Under the pieces are notes generated by a model that was given only the letters and a program-made list of their open reading frames with translations, was not told the origin of the DNA and ran no database searches. Below, in pieces: positions 35,980 to 46,971 of a stretch of DNA of 64,000 nucleotides. This DNA comes from Cacajao melanocephalus (lineage: Eukaryota; Chordata; Mammalia; Primates; Pitheciidae), in NCBI GenBank assembly GCA_963573385.1, contig CAUYLG010065978.1, positions 1-64,000 of the forward strand, given 5' to 3'. Position 1 is the first letter of the stretch. Each line of letters opens with the position of its first letter. The position numbers and the translations under genes were made by a program.

Positions 35980-36225
35980 AGAATACTTAGGACTCTGCAA
36001 TTGAGGGCCAAGTCGCCTTGGTTCACATCCTGGCTCTGACACTTAGTAGTGTGACCTTGGGCAAGTTGCTGAACTTCTCTGTACCTCAATTTCCATATCT
36101 ATAATAGAGATATAATGGTATTTGGTTACTGGCTTTGGGAGGATTAAATACATTCATTACATAAAGTGCTTTGAACAGTGCTTGGTACATGGCAGACACT
36201 CAGTAAGTTCTTGCTATTCTTATAG
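35980..36225 (+). mobile_element. MIR SINE nested in L2
   Basis: Excellent sense MIR: 'ttcacatcctggctctgacac', 'gtgaccttgggcaagttgctg', 'ctctgtacctcaatttcc', 'aagtgctttgaacagtgcttgg'. It lies between two parts of one inverted L2, so it is the younger insertion. Confidence 0.96.
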
Positions 36226-36610
36226 CAGTGGGAACAGCAAAGTCACTAACCTCACAGGGATTACATTCCAGTGGGAAGACGCACAATAAGCACAAGTACA
36301 AGGAGCTACCTAGTAGCAAGGGCCACAGAGAACAGCAGAGTGAGAAGATGGAATAGAATGGGACCAGGGTGTGCTATGTGAGATATGGCAGTCAGGAGGG
36401 CTTCTCTGAGGAGGTGATATTTCAGCAGGGGACTGAATGAATTTCGGACCATCTAGGACCAAGTCATGTGTCAGTGAGCATCCCATCGGCAGTGCTGTGA
36501 GTTCTGGTAGTGAAGGAGCATACATCCAGTAGAATGAACAAGCTAGGAGCAAAGAATAGGGACAGGGAAGTGAACATGATGTACAACTCCTTCCACGTAG
36601 AATCTGGGGC
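36226..36610 (-). mobile_element. L2 LINE (right of MIR)
   Basis: 'cacagggattacattccag', 'tcaggagggcttctctgagg', 'ggtgatatttcagcaggg' continue the antisense L2. Confidence 0.85.
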
Positions 36611-38512
36611 ACCGTGACACATTGCCCTACAACCTGTGCTGAGGACACAGGCATGGCTCAGATGGCACTCCTGCCCTCAGGGGAGTGGCCAGACATGGCT
36701 ACAGACAACCAGAATCAGTGCAAGGGCAGGGGCTAGGCTCCAGGCTCCAGGCCTCCTGCCTCCTCCTCCACCACCCTTGTCCTGGCTCAGCTTTCTTCAT
36801 AACAAGGGATCTAAACATGCACCTCAAAAGGTTGGGAGATACTCAAAAAGCCCTCAGGACAAAATCAGATTGTGCAGCCCCTGCCTCACCCCAAGGATAT
36901 AGATTTGATATTCAGCAAAGGACTCCACTGCCCCCTCCCTCCCTCCCTTAACAGGCAGGGATGAAGACCAGAGTTTCACAGCCTGAGCCCCACACTGGAC
37001 CCAGAGGATGAGCCCAGGGGGTGTGGATAGCCTCGTGTGGCCCACCGCTCCACCCCCCAGCCAGGAAGCCCAGCCCAACAACCGCTTCTCACTGAAGTTA
37101 CCATAAAGCACAGCCTGTATCTGATCACTGTGTGAGAACTGAGCGAGCTGTGGGTTGCTCTGCTGAGCGGAGGGAAGCATGTACATTTCCAAGTTCAACA
37201 ACCTTGATGCCTGGCAGTGGGTGCCCTGGGACTGCCCAGCCTGGACCCCACTGCCCCCCTCCCACCACAGTTGGAGAAAGGCTCCTTGTTGAGGAGAGGA
37301 GCTGGTCAGGCTGCCCTCAGGTCTCGCTTCCCCAAGGACCAGGTGTTTTACTCGGCTGCAGACCAGAACTGTCCTGGAACCAGCCCTGTGCAGACTTTGT
37401 CACCCCGTCCATCAGCCTGGCTTGGCTGCAGGGCCCGAGGTGGCGGGAGACAGAGTTCACTCCTCATTTATTTTCAGCATCCACTCTGGGGAGGTTGGAT
37501 TAAAAGTCTCCTGGAATGACAGTGCCAGAAAGCCCTTGGGTGATCCTCTGGGTTGAAAGGGACCCATAGGGCAGAGATTTCCTCAGGTCCCACTGCTGAG
37601 GAGGGAGGGGCAGAGATGGTGCTGGCACTGATCCGTGCCCACCCCCCTCAAAGTTTCCAGGCCTGCCTCCTCATACCAGTGTTTGCTTTCCCCCGGGCCT
37701 GCTCATATTCCCCATTATTGGGACTTGCCCCACCAGTGAAGTGGGGAAGGCTCCTGTGTGCCTTGGCCCCAGATGGCAGGACTCATTCCAGCAATGGCTG
37801 TTGGGGGCATGGTGCCCAGCATGGGGCTGCACAGGCCCACATTGTGATCTCCAGCCCCTAAACCACAGGCTGTCCCTGCATCTGTCAAGTGCGATCTCTC
37901 CCGGCCCCTGCTGGCCCCTCCAAACAAGCTATCTTTATGAAATGCAATGACTGCCCTCCATATATTAAAATAACACCTCCCCAGGAAGGACCTCACGTCA
38001 GGGCTGCCGCACAAAGGGACATTCACAGGATGGCAGAGGGAAGCCAGTGGAGGCTTGGCCCAGGGCCTAGAGGGAAGAGAGGATGGGGAGTTTGGGGATC
38101 TGGGGTTACAGAGAGAAGGGAGGGTTAAGGAAGGCAGGGATGGGGGCTGTGGAGGCTCAAGGCTAACAAAGAAACTCTGGGTTCAACAGAGCCACACAGC
38201 GCACTCCACACTGATGTAGGAGACCTTGGATTTGGCTGTTTCTAGCCTGGGTCCAAATGCCATGGCCTGTACTGCCCAAGCCTCCCTCTGGAACCCAAAC
38301 AGAGATCCTGGTGGGAAGTGGGGATTGAAGAGGCCTGAGATGCTAGGATCTGCTCCCCAGAGATGTTGCAGTGAGAGTGGGCACAGAAGCCCAGTCTGTG
38401 CATCACTGAAATCGGGCAGGCTCAGGGAACTGGGCTTGCCAGCCTGTGTGTGTCCAGCCCACTAGCTGAGCTCACCCTCTCTGAGGCACTTCTACCTCTT
38501 GGCCTAGGGAAT
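36611..38512. other. Unique sequence, no gene seen
   Basis: Longest repeat-poor stretch (about 1.9 kb), GC-rich. Frames of 102-123 codons on both strands show no recognisable domain and mutually overlap. Nothing resembling a CpG island, tRNA or snRNA. Confidence 0.55.
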
Positions 38513-38514
38513 AC

Positions 38515-38700
38515 AGTCTAGATTCAGACTGGTCTGGGTTCTGATCCTGGTACTGCCACTTCTTGGGTAAGAAACTCCATCTCCCTTGGCATCAGTTTCC
38601 TCATCTGAAAAGTGGGAATCATGACAACTGATTTAAAAGATGTGTCATAAGGATTAAGCAAGATACTGCCAGTAAAAGTAGCTGCACATAGTAGGCTCTC
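38515..38700 (+). mobile_element. MIR SINE
   Basis: 'gtctgggttctgatcctggta', 'catcagtttcctcatctgaa', 'aaggattaagcaagatactg'. Confidence 0.95.
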
Positions 38701-38702
38701 TC

Positions 38703-39335
38703 TCTCTAACACATATATACTGAGCCCCTAGCATATGTTGAGCACTGTTTTCAGTACGTGGGATATTCAGCGTACAACAGACCCAAATCCCTGCTCTCCT
38801 GGATCTCACAAGGTATTGTATGTGATAGGTAAGATGGCCAATAAACATAAAACATAGCAAGTAAATTATATGACATGTTGGATGACAGGAAGTGTTATGG
38901 GAAAGGAGAAAGTGGAGCAAGAACAGGGGACAGGTGCACCGGGCTGCAGTTTTAAACGGAGCAGTCATTGAGAAGGTGATATTTGAATAAAGACACATAA
39001 GAGATGAGGGAGAGCAAAGACCCTGAGATAAGATCATGGCTGGCAGGTCCCAGAAACAGCAAGGAAGCCAGCATGGCTGAAGGTGAGGCAGGAGATGAAC
39101 AGAGAGGAAGCGAGCTGGGGGCAGCTGATCATTTTGGACCTTGTGGGCTACTGTACAGCTATGTGGCCATCGAAGGCGTAACCCGCAGAATGGCACTGAC
39201 GGATGAGAAGGAGCTCACTGAGCTAAGGAGCAGACAGGCTCAGAGGTCGATCCAGAAAAGAGGCCCTTCCATAGGGGGAGAAGCCTGGAGGGCAGCTGGA
39301 AGGATGGAAAGTTTTTGATGTGAATTTTGGTGAAA
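38703..39335 (-). mobile_element. L2 LINE, 3' region
   Basis: Antisense L2 in long continuity: 'gttgagcactgttttcagtac', 'ccctgctctcctggatctcac', 'gagaaggtgatatttgaataa', 'agcaaggaagccagcatggc', 'gaccttgtgggctactgtac'. The 180-codon minus frame (38654-39196) is L2/MIR-derived. Confidence 0.92.
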
Positions 39336-39489
39336 GGTGAATTGCATCTGAGGAAGAAATAGCTCTTCCTTTAAAAGGCAAGGTACAGCCACCATATCTC
39401 AGATCCTGTATTCACCACTTTTCTTCCTAACTACGTACCTGTCCATATCACAGCTCAGTGTCCTCCCTGCCCATCATATACACCACACC

Positions 39490-39534
39490 TGTGTACACAT
39501 GCACACACATACCCAGACACACACACACACACAT
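39490..39534. repeat. Interrupted (CA)n
   Basis: CA-rich with an 8-unit pure run near 39518-39532. Confidence 0.9.
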
Positions 39535-39559
39535 ATCTGACCTGCCCCTGCCCAGCTAT

Positions 39560-39745
39560 AGAGCAGGTACCCAATGGGCCAGCTACTGCAGACGACCTAC
39601 TCCACCTCTCTGAGCCTCTGTATTCTTAAGCTGGAACTGACCATATCTTTTTTACAGGGTTGATTATTGGTAAGGATTAAACTAACATGCAAAAATCCCT
39701 TGCAAAGTACAACATCCTTTACAAACAGAAGTGCTAGCTATTGAC
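39560..39745 (+). mobile_element. MIR SINE
   Basis: 'cacctctctgagcctctgtat', 'ggtaaggattaaactaacatg', 'gtgctagctattgacc'. Confidence 0.85.
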
Positions 39746-39834
39746 CTGATGCAAGAAAAAAAAAACCTGCAAGTTACTTTTATCCTATAAGAATTTTTCT
39801 TCAGTCTCCACATTGTCCTAATTTACTGGTAATT

Positions 39835-39925
39835 ACTCTATCAACATACAGTAGGGTGGCACAGAATACTGGCTCAGAACATTTTTGTTAGATGAATGAA
39901 TGAGCAGATGAAGGAAGGGAAGAAT
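39835..39925 (+). mobile_element. L2 3' tail
   Basis: 'ggctcagaacatttttgttag' then 'atgaatgaatgagc'. Confidence 0.6.
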
Positions 39926-39987
39926 CCAGGCATAAAGGCAGGCAGGTAAGCACTGGTGAGGCATGTGGAGGAGGCAACTTGTCAAGC

Positions 39988-40065
39988 AGGGACTAAGATG
40001 GCAGCAGCAGCGCTGGAGCCCTGAGCCCTAACAACGGCAGCGGCAGCGGCGACTGGTGAGAAAAA
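39988..40065 (+). other. GCA/GGC-rich patch with exon-like end
   Basis: Short CpG-bearing stretch (ATGGCAGCAGCAGCGCTGG; CGGCAGCGGCAGCGGCGAC) followed by GGTGAGAA, a good splice-donor match. The ATG frame stops after nine codons (ATG...CCC TGA). Could be a small untranslated exon or a trinucleotide patch. Confidence 0.3.
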
Positions 40066-40424
40066 CAGTCACAACCTCCCGCCTTCCCAGAGGCCTCCTC
40101 CCCAATCTTTGAACCCTGGCTGCTCTAGCTCTCCCTCTGGTAAAAGTCACTGCCCTCTCACTTAGGTGCCATTAGGACGCTAATGACGTGTGATTAGGCC
40201 TGCTTGGAGACTCCCATTTGACTGACCTCATGATGGTGGGGCTTTGCCTGGAGGCCAGAAAGAAACAAACACACAAAAGGAGAGACTCAGGGAGCTGAGG
40301 CCCAGCTTAGGGTCTGAAGGGAAGTCAGGGAGGCACTGGGTGGGCACAGCCAAGAGCAAGGTAGGGGCTCTGCGTCTTCAAGGCGGCTTTTTTGAAGCCA
40401 GAAAGAACCTTGATGGTCATATGA
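40066..40424. other. Unique sequence, no gene seen
   Basis: No recognised repeat or gene. Confidence 0.5.
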
Positions 40425-40735
40425 GCTCGAACTCCCTTATCCACAGTTCTGAAATCCAAAAAGCTCTGAAGAATGTCTTTGGTAACTTGACCTGAACGTA
40501 TCCAAGGCTACGTATAGCCTTGATCTCTCCCACTTTTTGTGAATACTTGTGTTTTGCTGCACAAATATTAATGTATTTGATTAAGAATGCTACTCCAGGC
40601 TACAATGGAGTGTTAAACGATGTATGGATATATACCATATTTTGCCATCTAACATTCAAAAAATTCTGAATTCTGAAACAGATGTGACTTCAAGGGTTTT
40701 GGATGAGATTGTAGATCTACTCTACTCAGTTGCGG
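40425..40735. mobile_element. Possible DNA-transposon remnant, family unclear
   Basis: 'cttatccacagttctgaaatcc' near one end and 'attctgaattctgaaacagatg...gggttttggatgagattg' near the other are degenerate inverses, in the manner of old Tc1/mariner-type MER elements. AT-rich interior. Confidence 0.4.
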
Positions 40736-40759
40736 ATTTCTTTAAACTGCTTATTCCTC

Positions 40760-40850
40760 CACTGACTCATTCATTCATTCACTCATTCGTTCGTTCAATC
40801 TTCACAGCCTTTAGCACCTACATGTATCCTTTTGCTGTTGGAGAAGGCCC
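40760..40850 (-). mobile_element. Possible L2 3' end with (ATTC)n
   Basis: 'tcattcattcattcactcat' then 'ttcgttcgttcaat' and 'agcacctacatgtatcc'. Confidence 0.5.
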
Positions 40851-41399
40851 TAGTCATCCACTTTTTTCCTCAGCAGTTGCCCACTGGATGGGAGACCCTG
40901 GCCGGGGCCCAGAAGGGCTCATCTTACATATCCTTCTGTCTTTGCACTTGTCCACTGGGCTGTGTCCTGTGTTTCCATCTGACTTCCACCCCAGGCGGGG
41001 GTTCCTATGTGCACAGGGCATGATCTTCTGCTTGCCCCGCAGAGCTTGGCATGCATGTTGGTCTCTGCAAGTGGAATGCCCTCAACACCCTCCTATAGAC
41101 ACGGAGAAGGCCCCATTTTCATGGACACCTGGAGCACCAAGCCACCCAGAGTGGGACCTAGAGAATCACAGAACAGTAGGGCAAGCAGGACCTGCCAGCG
41201 CTTCTGGGTCAACCCCTTCTTGTGCTTTGGTCGCCTCAAGTAAGGCCCTGCAAGGCCACCTGACACTGCTGTGGCCCACTCCATTACATACCATGCCACC
41301 TCTGGAAAACTGCTGTCTGATAAGAGGATATCCACCAAAACCCATGGCACTCTGCCTGTGAATCTTGGGAGCAGTGAGAGATGCAATCATTCAAAGAGG
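40851..41399. other. Mostly unique; no gene accepted
   Basis: Contains most of the longest open frame in the window (40624-41361 +, 245 codons). That frame starts in transposon/L2 debris and reads on into unique DNA with no recognisable domain, so I treat it as chance. A MIR3-like bit may lie at 41160-41240 ('gagaatcacagaacagtagg'). Confidence 0.5.
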
Positions 41400-41475
41400 G
41401 GGAAACCAGGGAAGCCTTCTGGAGGAGGTACTATCAGAACATTTTGAAGAAGAAAAAGGATTTTGGCAAGCCCTG
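41400..41475 (-). mobile_element. L2 fragment
   Basis: 'gggaagccttctggaggagg' and 'acattttgaagaagaaaaagg' match antisense L2. Confidence 0.65.
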
Positions 41476-41487
41476 TGTGTTTGTGCA

Positions 41488-41520
41488 GTGGTGGTGGTGG
41501 TGGTGTGCGTGTGTGGTGGG
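41488..41520. repeat. (GTG)n / GT-rich short repeat
   Basis: Five to six GTG units followed by GTGTGCGTGTGTGGTGGG. Confidence 0.85.
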
Positions 41521-42100
41521 TAGATGCAGCATCCCAAGGGAAGCTCTTGGAAACAGTAGCGAGCCCTGGTTGTGGTGGACAGGGCGAGGCAGCCCCCAGC
41601 TCCCTTGTTGCCCCAGCTACTGTCAGAGGCAGCCTTCCATCATCAGTCTCTTTTGCCCCAGTTGCAGAGCCTCCTTGCTCAAGGTTGGGCCCTTCCATGC
41701 ATGACCCATATCCAATGAGAGCCAATCCGATGAGGAATAAAGGCAGGTATGCAAAGCCCCAGCCAGCTAGTTCAGATCTAAGCTTCCCCGTGGAAAGTGC
41801 TTGGGCCTGCATCTCAGCTTGACTTCTCCCTCTGCCCAATTTGTTTTCTCCTCCCACCCCCAAGGACATCCCTAATAAATATGGGTGGAAACTGTCTCAG
41901 AGTCTGCTTCCCAGAGAACTCACTTGCCAGACTTGGGGGGCTCAGAAGAGGGTACATAGAGGGACTGTTGGCAGATTGGGCTGGAGAGGCAGGACCTGGC
42001 CAGCCCACAGTACTCTCTTCCCATTTGGGCTTAGAGTTCCTAACATAAGGCCCACTTGCTCTCACAGGACTTTAGGAGAGGGTGCTAAAGCCATGAGTTG
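41521..42100. other. Unique sequence, no gene seen
   Basis: Overlapping frames on both strands (up to 160 codons, 41387-41869 -) without recognisable domains. Confidence 0.5.
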
Positions 42101-42104
42101 GCAG

Positions 42105-42320
42105 GAACTGAGCACGTGCCACCTGCCAGCACTCTGTTAGGCACTTGGTGCCTGTTACTTAGTGGGATCTTCACACCGACTCTACTTGGAGGTTTTATAA
42201 CTCCTTATCTTTAATAGATGAAGGAACTGAACATGAGGAGTTTCCGTCATTGCCAAAGTCATGCAGCTAGAAAGCAGGAGCACCTAAAACTGAATGCAAG
42301 TCTGATGCCAAATACAAGCC
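42105..42320 (-). mobile_element. MIR SINE
   Basis: 'cactctgttaggcacttgg', 'gatgaaggaactgaacatgag', 'gccaaagtcatgcagctag'. Confidence 0.92.
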
Positions 42321-43284
42321 TGTGTATTTCCTCCAAGAACGCTGTTATTTCTGATAGCCAAACCTGCTCAGAAGTTCTACGTTCGCTAAACGAACTAAGT
42401 AAAAACTTAGTTTTCCTTTCTTGGTGTCAGCTGAGTGCTCAGACTATGGCCAGTATCAGAGCTCTGTACCTCACCTGATGTCAAGGTCCAGGTGTGTGTG
42501 TGATTTTGGGTTCAGTCTGAGACCACAGGAAAGCATTTTTGTCTCGGTAAAATTAACTACCCATGACACTATTGGAGGGCCATCCTGCTTTCTCAATCCA
42601 AACACCATCTTTTAAGAGAGAAAGAAAGCAGAAAGGGGTGGGAGTGGGCACCAAGGAGTAAGGAGACGGATTTGCAGGGGTTCTATTCAACCTTTTATCC
42701 ATCATCAAAACCCTCCATCATTAGGTTAGCTGTGCCCGTCTGTCCCATAACATTTACAGACAATCATAAAAGGGAGGGTAATGACTGCAATTACAGCTGA
42801 AGGACTGGTTTAATGAATATTAAACAGCTTTGAACATCAAAGTATTGGCTAAAGTGGAAACCTAATATCTCTCCTCTCAGCCCCTGCCGCCCTGCAAAAG
42901 GGTAAGGCAGATGGCCTGGCCTTCTGCAGGGCTGTCAGGAACAATTTGCAAGAGTCACCAAGTGGCACTTTGAACAAGTCCTTCTGCCTGGAGGCCAGCC
43001 CAAGAAATAAAGGGATCTGCCATTATCTTCTCTGCAGCAATCGGAGGAGGGAGTGCAGCCATCTCAGAGGAAACATAGAGTCCACGAGAAGCAGAGTCTC
43101 CCCTCCTAGGGAAGTCCGCTCAGGTAGAACCACAGGGAAGCTCTTGCTCAGCCAGCATGGCTTGGAGGCAGGGGGCGCGGACAGCCTGCTTTCACCCCTC
43201 CACCCCTCCCAGCCCCTTTCCTGACTCGGTCTTCATACAAATCCTCTGCCTACAGGCTGGCTGCTATTCAACAGCCTCCACCTT
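42321..43284. other. Unique sequence with candidate regulatory block
   Basis: No transposon recognised. 42700-42870 is AT-rich with dense homeodomain-type and TCF/LEF-type words (see findings). Confidence 0.5.
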
Positions 43285-43700
43285 CCTGATTGCACTCATT
43301 CGTTCAGGTATTTCCAGAGCTGAACAAGACATAGCTCCTGCACTCAAGGAGTTCATGGTCTAATGGAAACAACAGATATATTAAAGAAGTAACACTGATA
43401 TAGATTGAGTACAGTCATGGGGGCAGACTCCTCGGGAAAAGTGGCTCAGGCCAATGGAGCAGAATAATTAAACAGGCAGGTCTGGGTCCTCAAAGAAGCC
43501 CAGGGTCTAGTTAGGGGGATAGGCACGTTGGCAGTCTGTGGGACAAGCGTCATGTGAAAATCCAGGATGTGGGGCAGTTGGGGCTCCTTGAACAATCAAA
43601 GAAGGCTTCACAGAGGAAGTGACATGGAAAATGAGCACAGAAGAGGAAGAAACTCATCTGTGAGGCAAGGAGGCACAGGGTGCTCTAGAAACAGGCAGCT
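43285..43700 (-). mobile_element. L2 LINE, 3' region, possibly two pieces
   Basis: 'ttcaggtatttccagagctg', 'ctgcactcaaggagttcatgg' start one copy; 'gaagcccagggtctagttagg' repeats that region at about 43495, then 'gaaggcttcacagaggaagtg'. Confidence 0.8.
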
Positions 43701-44183
43701 ACTGTCCTGCTAAGTCTCCTCCTGATACCTCCGCCCACTCTTCTGCTCACTCCCCCAGCACAACCTTCGTCTGGCCAGCCCCTCCCGTTTGCCCCAGTGT
43801 CTGCGGTTCATGAATGGCCAAATACTTTGACCAAGCCTCCCACAATGTGCATCTTCCCTGGTTGGCCCTGACTGGTCTTTACCAAGACTTTACCTGGGAC
43901 AGGTGCTGTGTTCACTGCTTTCTCATGGCTTATGGTTCTGAGGAGGCTTCTAACCCTTCTCCTGTAACCAAGTTCTTGAAAACCAGGGTGTTGATAAAAT
44001 GGTGGGATGAAAGAGAAACTTCTGTGTTCCCAGGGTGACTGCCACGCAGATGGGCAAACAGGGGTTCCAGAGAAGAACCAAGACCCACGGGAAGGAGTCA
44101 AGGGTCCTCAGGCCCTTTAGGATCCACAGCAGCTCTACATTCTAAGGCCAGTGCTGGGCAACTTGACTTCCTGTGGATGGAAA
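43701..44183. other. Unique sequence, no gene seen
   Basis: No recognised repeat or gene. Confidence 0.5.
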
Positions 44184-44227
44184 TTCTTTCTTTCTTTAAG
44201 AGACAAGGTCTGGCTCTGACACCCATG
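44184..44227 (-). mobile_element. Very short 5'-truncated Alu
   Basis: A TTTCTTTCTTT tail followed by GAGACAAGGTCTGGCTCTG, i.e. only the 3' end of an inverted Alu. Confidence 0.6.
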
Positions 44228-44490
44228 CCAGATTTTTTCATGCCTCATGGCCCCTTCTGCCTGGAAAGTCATTCCCCTCTTCTCTTTCTGGGTTCACAAA
44301 GCCACTCAAGAGTCACCTCCTTGGAAGAGTGTTCCCCAGGCTGAGTGAGATGCCTCCTCCTGTCCCCCAGAGCTGTTGGGCTTCCCCTGGTCATGGCACT
44401 CAGTATGCACAGTGCTGTTTATTTATGTGTCTTTCTCAGCTTCTGTTGGAGGGCACCCTTGAGAGTATGCATCAAATTGCCTGGGGGCTT
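44228..44490 (+). mobile_element. L2 LINE, 3' region
   Basis: 'cccttctgcctggaaagtcat', 'cactcaagagtcacctccttgg' and 'ttatttatgtgtctttctc'. Confidence 0.88.
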
Positions 44491-44669
44491 CTATACACCC
44501 CCTCCACCTGCGAATTTTGCATACCCTCTTCCTAGGGGCTTCCAACCATCCCCTATGCCTTGCCATTCACAGGGACCCACCTGTGCCTCTCCTACTGCCC
44601 ACCTGTGCCTCAGGGTCTTGGTGTGAAGACCTCCTGTGAAGTAGTGGGTAAGAAAAAGCGTTGGGAATC

Positions 44670-44770
44670 ATTTTTAGAGCAGGAGCTCCTTGAGAGGAAG
44701 GAACTTTGTCTACACCACATCTGTGCCCCCAGGACCCGGTAGAGCCAGGCACAGAGATGAGGTGAGGCCT
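44670..44770 (+). mobile_element. L2 3' block
   Basis: 'ggagctccttgagaggaagg', 'ctgtgcccccaggacccgg' and 'agccaggcacagagatgagg'. It may belong with the piece at 44228. Confidence 0.75.
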
Positions 44771-44814
44771 GTGTGAGGAGAGAGGGAGGGAGGCACTGGG
44801 AATTTCCTGTGGGG

Positions 44815-44950
44815 TGGCGTCAAGAATTGAGACCCTGAGAAGACAGTTGGAAGGGAAGCCAAAGCTGAAGCTCCATCACTGCAGGGCTTCCTGGCCAGGG
44901 GCAGTGAGAGTCAGCCCCGATCTGAACCCAGACTGCAGGCAGGTGGAGGA
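44815..44950 (-). mobile_element. Possible MIR fragment
   Basis: 'gagaccctgagaagacagttgg' and 'gatctgaacccagactgcagg' resemble inverted MIR; the middle is poor. Confidence 0.4.
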
Positions 44951-45019
44951 GTTTTTCCAAATCCCCCAGGGTCGCAATGCCTCTCATTACCATAAATGAG
45001 AATGGCTGCTAAATCCTGT

Positions 45020-45065
45020 ATTAGGCTAAAAACTTAGCACCCAGTAAATATTTATTGATCACATG
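45020..45065 (+). mobile_element. Possible L2 3' tail
   Basis: 'cttagcacccagtaaatattt' followed by 'attgatca'. It may be the end of the L2 at 44670, separated by an insertion. Confidence 0.45.
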
Positions 45066-45309
45066 TAACCCTGATTAACCCTTAGAGCACCAGGGGTTTG
45101 CCAGTCCAGGCTACAGGATCTGCCTGCCTGCTCTGGTTTGGTAAGATCAGGTCACTCTCCGGCCTCTGCCTCCTGCTCTGAGGTGTCTCTCCTTGGCCCA
45201 CACCCACTGTGCACACCCCTTGGGCCAGGCCCTGTGTGATGAACCCATGAACTCATTCTGGGGAAGAAATGAGACGGACGTATTTCCTCCAAACCTAACT
45301 TGAGCACAA

Positions 45310-45625
45310 ACTAAAATAAGGCCTGCAGAAGAAGCTGTAACAGGGTACTGATTGTGAGAGTTGAAAAGTGGAGTGAGGTTTGCAGAGGGTAAATGAGGGA
45401 AGACTTCCTGGAGGAGGAGGGATCTGAACCTAACCTTGAAAGATGGGTGGGAAGCATATGGTAATATGTCAGGGTCCTGGAGGCTATTAAAAGAGGTGGA
45501 AATAAGGTGACCAGTGGCTGCGATGGGGGAAGCACAGGGTGTGGTAGAGAAAGCACTGAGGGCTGTAAAGCAGGCAGAGGAAATCAGGAGTTTAGATTGT
45601 ACTCAGTAAGTGAAGACATTGGTGT
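45310..45625 (-). mobile_element. L2 LINE fragment
   Basis: 'gggaagacttcctggaggagg' then 'ctaaccttgaaagatggg' and 'ggtgaccagtggctgcgatgg': antisense L2. Confidence 0.82.
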
Positions 45626-45765
45626 GATGGGTCCTTTCCCATCCTGGGGCAACTTTTATTAGAGCAAATATTCAACCCCTGACGGAAACCACGTCACTGT
45701 GTTACAGCAGTGGAGCGGTCCCACCAACCAAGTGCGCAGGGTGCCAGCGCTCTCGCTCTTCACAG

Positions 45766-45960
45766 CAGGCCCAGAGATAAGGCTGGGTTGGGGGAACCTT
45801 CAGACACTTCACTTCCCTGTTCAGACAGCTGGCTATCACTCCCTTCCCCACCCCAGCTGCCAGCCCTGCTCCTCTGGGAAGTTGGTTCTCGTTGCTCCTC
45901 ACACCTTAGTAGTCCCCAGGTCTTGGAATCTTTGAGAAAAATGAAGGAATGGAGTTTAAA
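45766..45960 (+). repeat. Inverted duplication, left arm
   Basis: 195 bp whose inverse complement recurs at 46630-46822 with about five differences, including a 2-bp indel (roughly 97% identity). Arm ends are CAGGCCCAGAG and GGAGTTTAAA. No Alu, L1, MIR or LTR is recognisable in the arm, so this is duplicated unique DNA. Both copies encode the same frame starting MRSNENQLPR, in opposite directions; I see no reason to call it a gene. Confidence 0.97.
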
Positions 45961-46629
45961 TTCTCCATTTAAATTCTCCACACAGATTCTTGTGAAGAAG
46001 AATCTCATCTTCACAGCAGGATCATGCACTCCCAATGGAGAGACCATGCAGCCTCCTTTCTCTCCTGCAAAGCCTAGCACAGGAGAGGAGGAGGGTCCTG
46101 GAAAGCCATGTTGACCCACAGCCCAATTCCTCCCTATCATACTTGCCTCCATGCCAGAAATCCACCATCAATGCTGTTCTTCTGAGTTACGCATTACCCT
46201 CCATATATTATATCCTCAATCTGCTTTCAAAATATAATATCCTCTGTGCTCTCTCCCAATACAGGCTGACTCCTAATGCTCCAAATCACTTACATTATAT
46301 TCAGTATGCCTCCCTGAAAATTAATCAGATTTAAGTTAACATACTCTAATTCTACCAAAACCAGCTGATATGTTGAGCCTATAGACTGGGCTCGCAGTGG
46401 AGGACACAAAGGTAGACACAGGCTGAGCCTGCTCTCCGGGAGCTCATGGTCAAAGGGGAGGAGAGGAGACAGGGCACAAGTAACTGGAAAGAGGGAGGAA
46501 TCATGACTACCAAAGCAGGGCTTCATGGGCAAGGGGTGCCTGAGAAAAGCAAATGGAACAAGGCCACACATGTATAAATGTCCGGCTCATGCCTGGACGG
46601 CAGCAGGTTCTCAGTAAATAGTGGCTAAG
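45961..46629. other. Spacer of the inverted duplication
   Basis: 669 bp. Starts with a small doublet of ATTTAAATTCTCC-type sequence. 46380-46565 resembles antisense L2 ('gctctccgggagctcatgg', 'gggaggaatcatgac'), and 46565-46625 a MIR or L2 tail ('ggttctcagtaaatagtgg'). Confidence 0.7.
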
Positions 46630-46822
46630 TTTAAACTCCATTCCTTCATTTTTCTAAGATTCCAAGACCTGGGGACTACTAAGGTGTGAGGAGCAACGAG
46701 AACCAACTTCCCAGAGGAGAAGGGCTGGCAGCTGGGGTGGGGAAGGGAGTGATAGCTAGCTGTCTGAACAGGGAAGTGAAGTGTCTGAAGGTTCCCCCAA
46801 CCCAGCCTTATCTTTGGGCCTG
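46630..46822 (-). repeat. Inverted duplication, right arm
   Basis: Mirror of 45766-45960, beginning TTTAAACTCC and ending TTTGGGCCTG. Flanking DNA on either side is different, so the duplicated block is sharply bounded. Confidence 0.97.
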
Positions 46823-46971
46823 TTTCTGGTTGGGGTCTTGGGGAGGAAGTGTTGCAACCTACCCCATCCCATGCAGCAGAAATACACTAGCACCCTACAT
46901 CTACATGGTTCCCTAGCCACCCCTGGCCCCAGCCTTTCACAGCTGTGCCTCCACTTCATATAAGAAATCTG

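Noticed and set aside
40624..41361. 245-codon open frame (+), the longest in the window
   Set aside because: It begins in AT-rich transposon/L2 debris with a (TCAT)n run encoding HSFIHSF and reads on into unique DNA. No domain, no exon signals, no CpG context. Most likely chance.
45702..46916. Paired MRSNENQLPR frames as paralogous small genes
   Set aside because: The similarity comes from the inverted DNA duplication itself. The frames end at different points once the arms end, and nothing indicates coding constraint.
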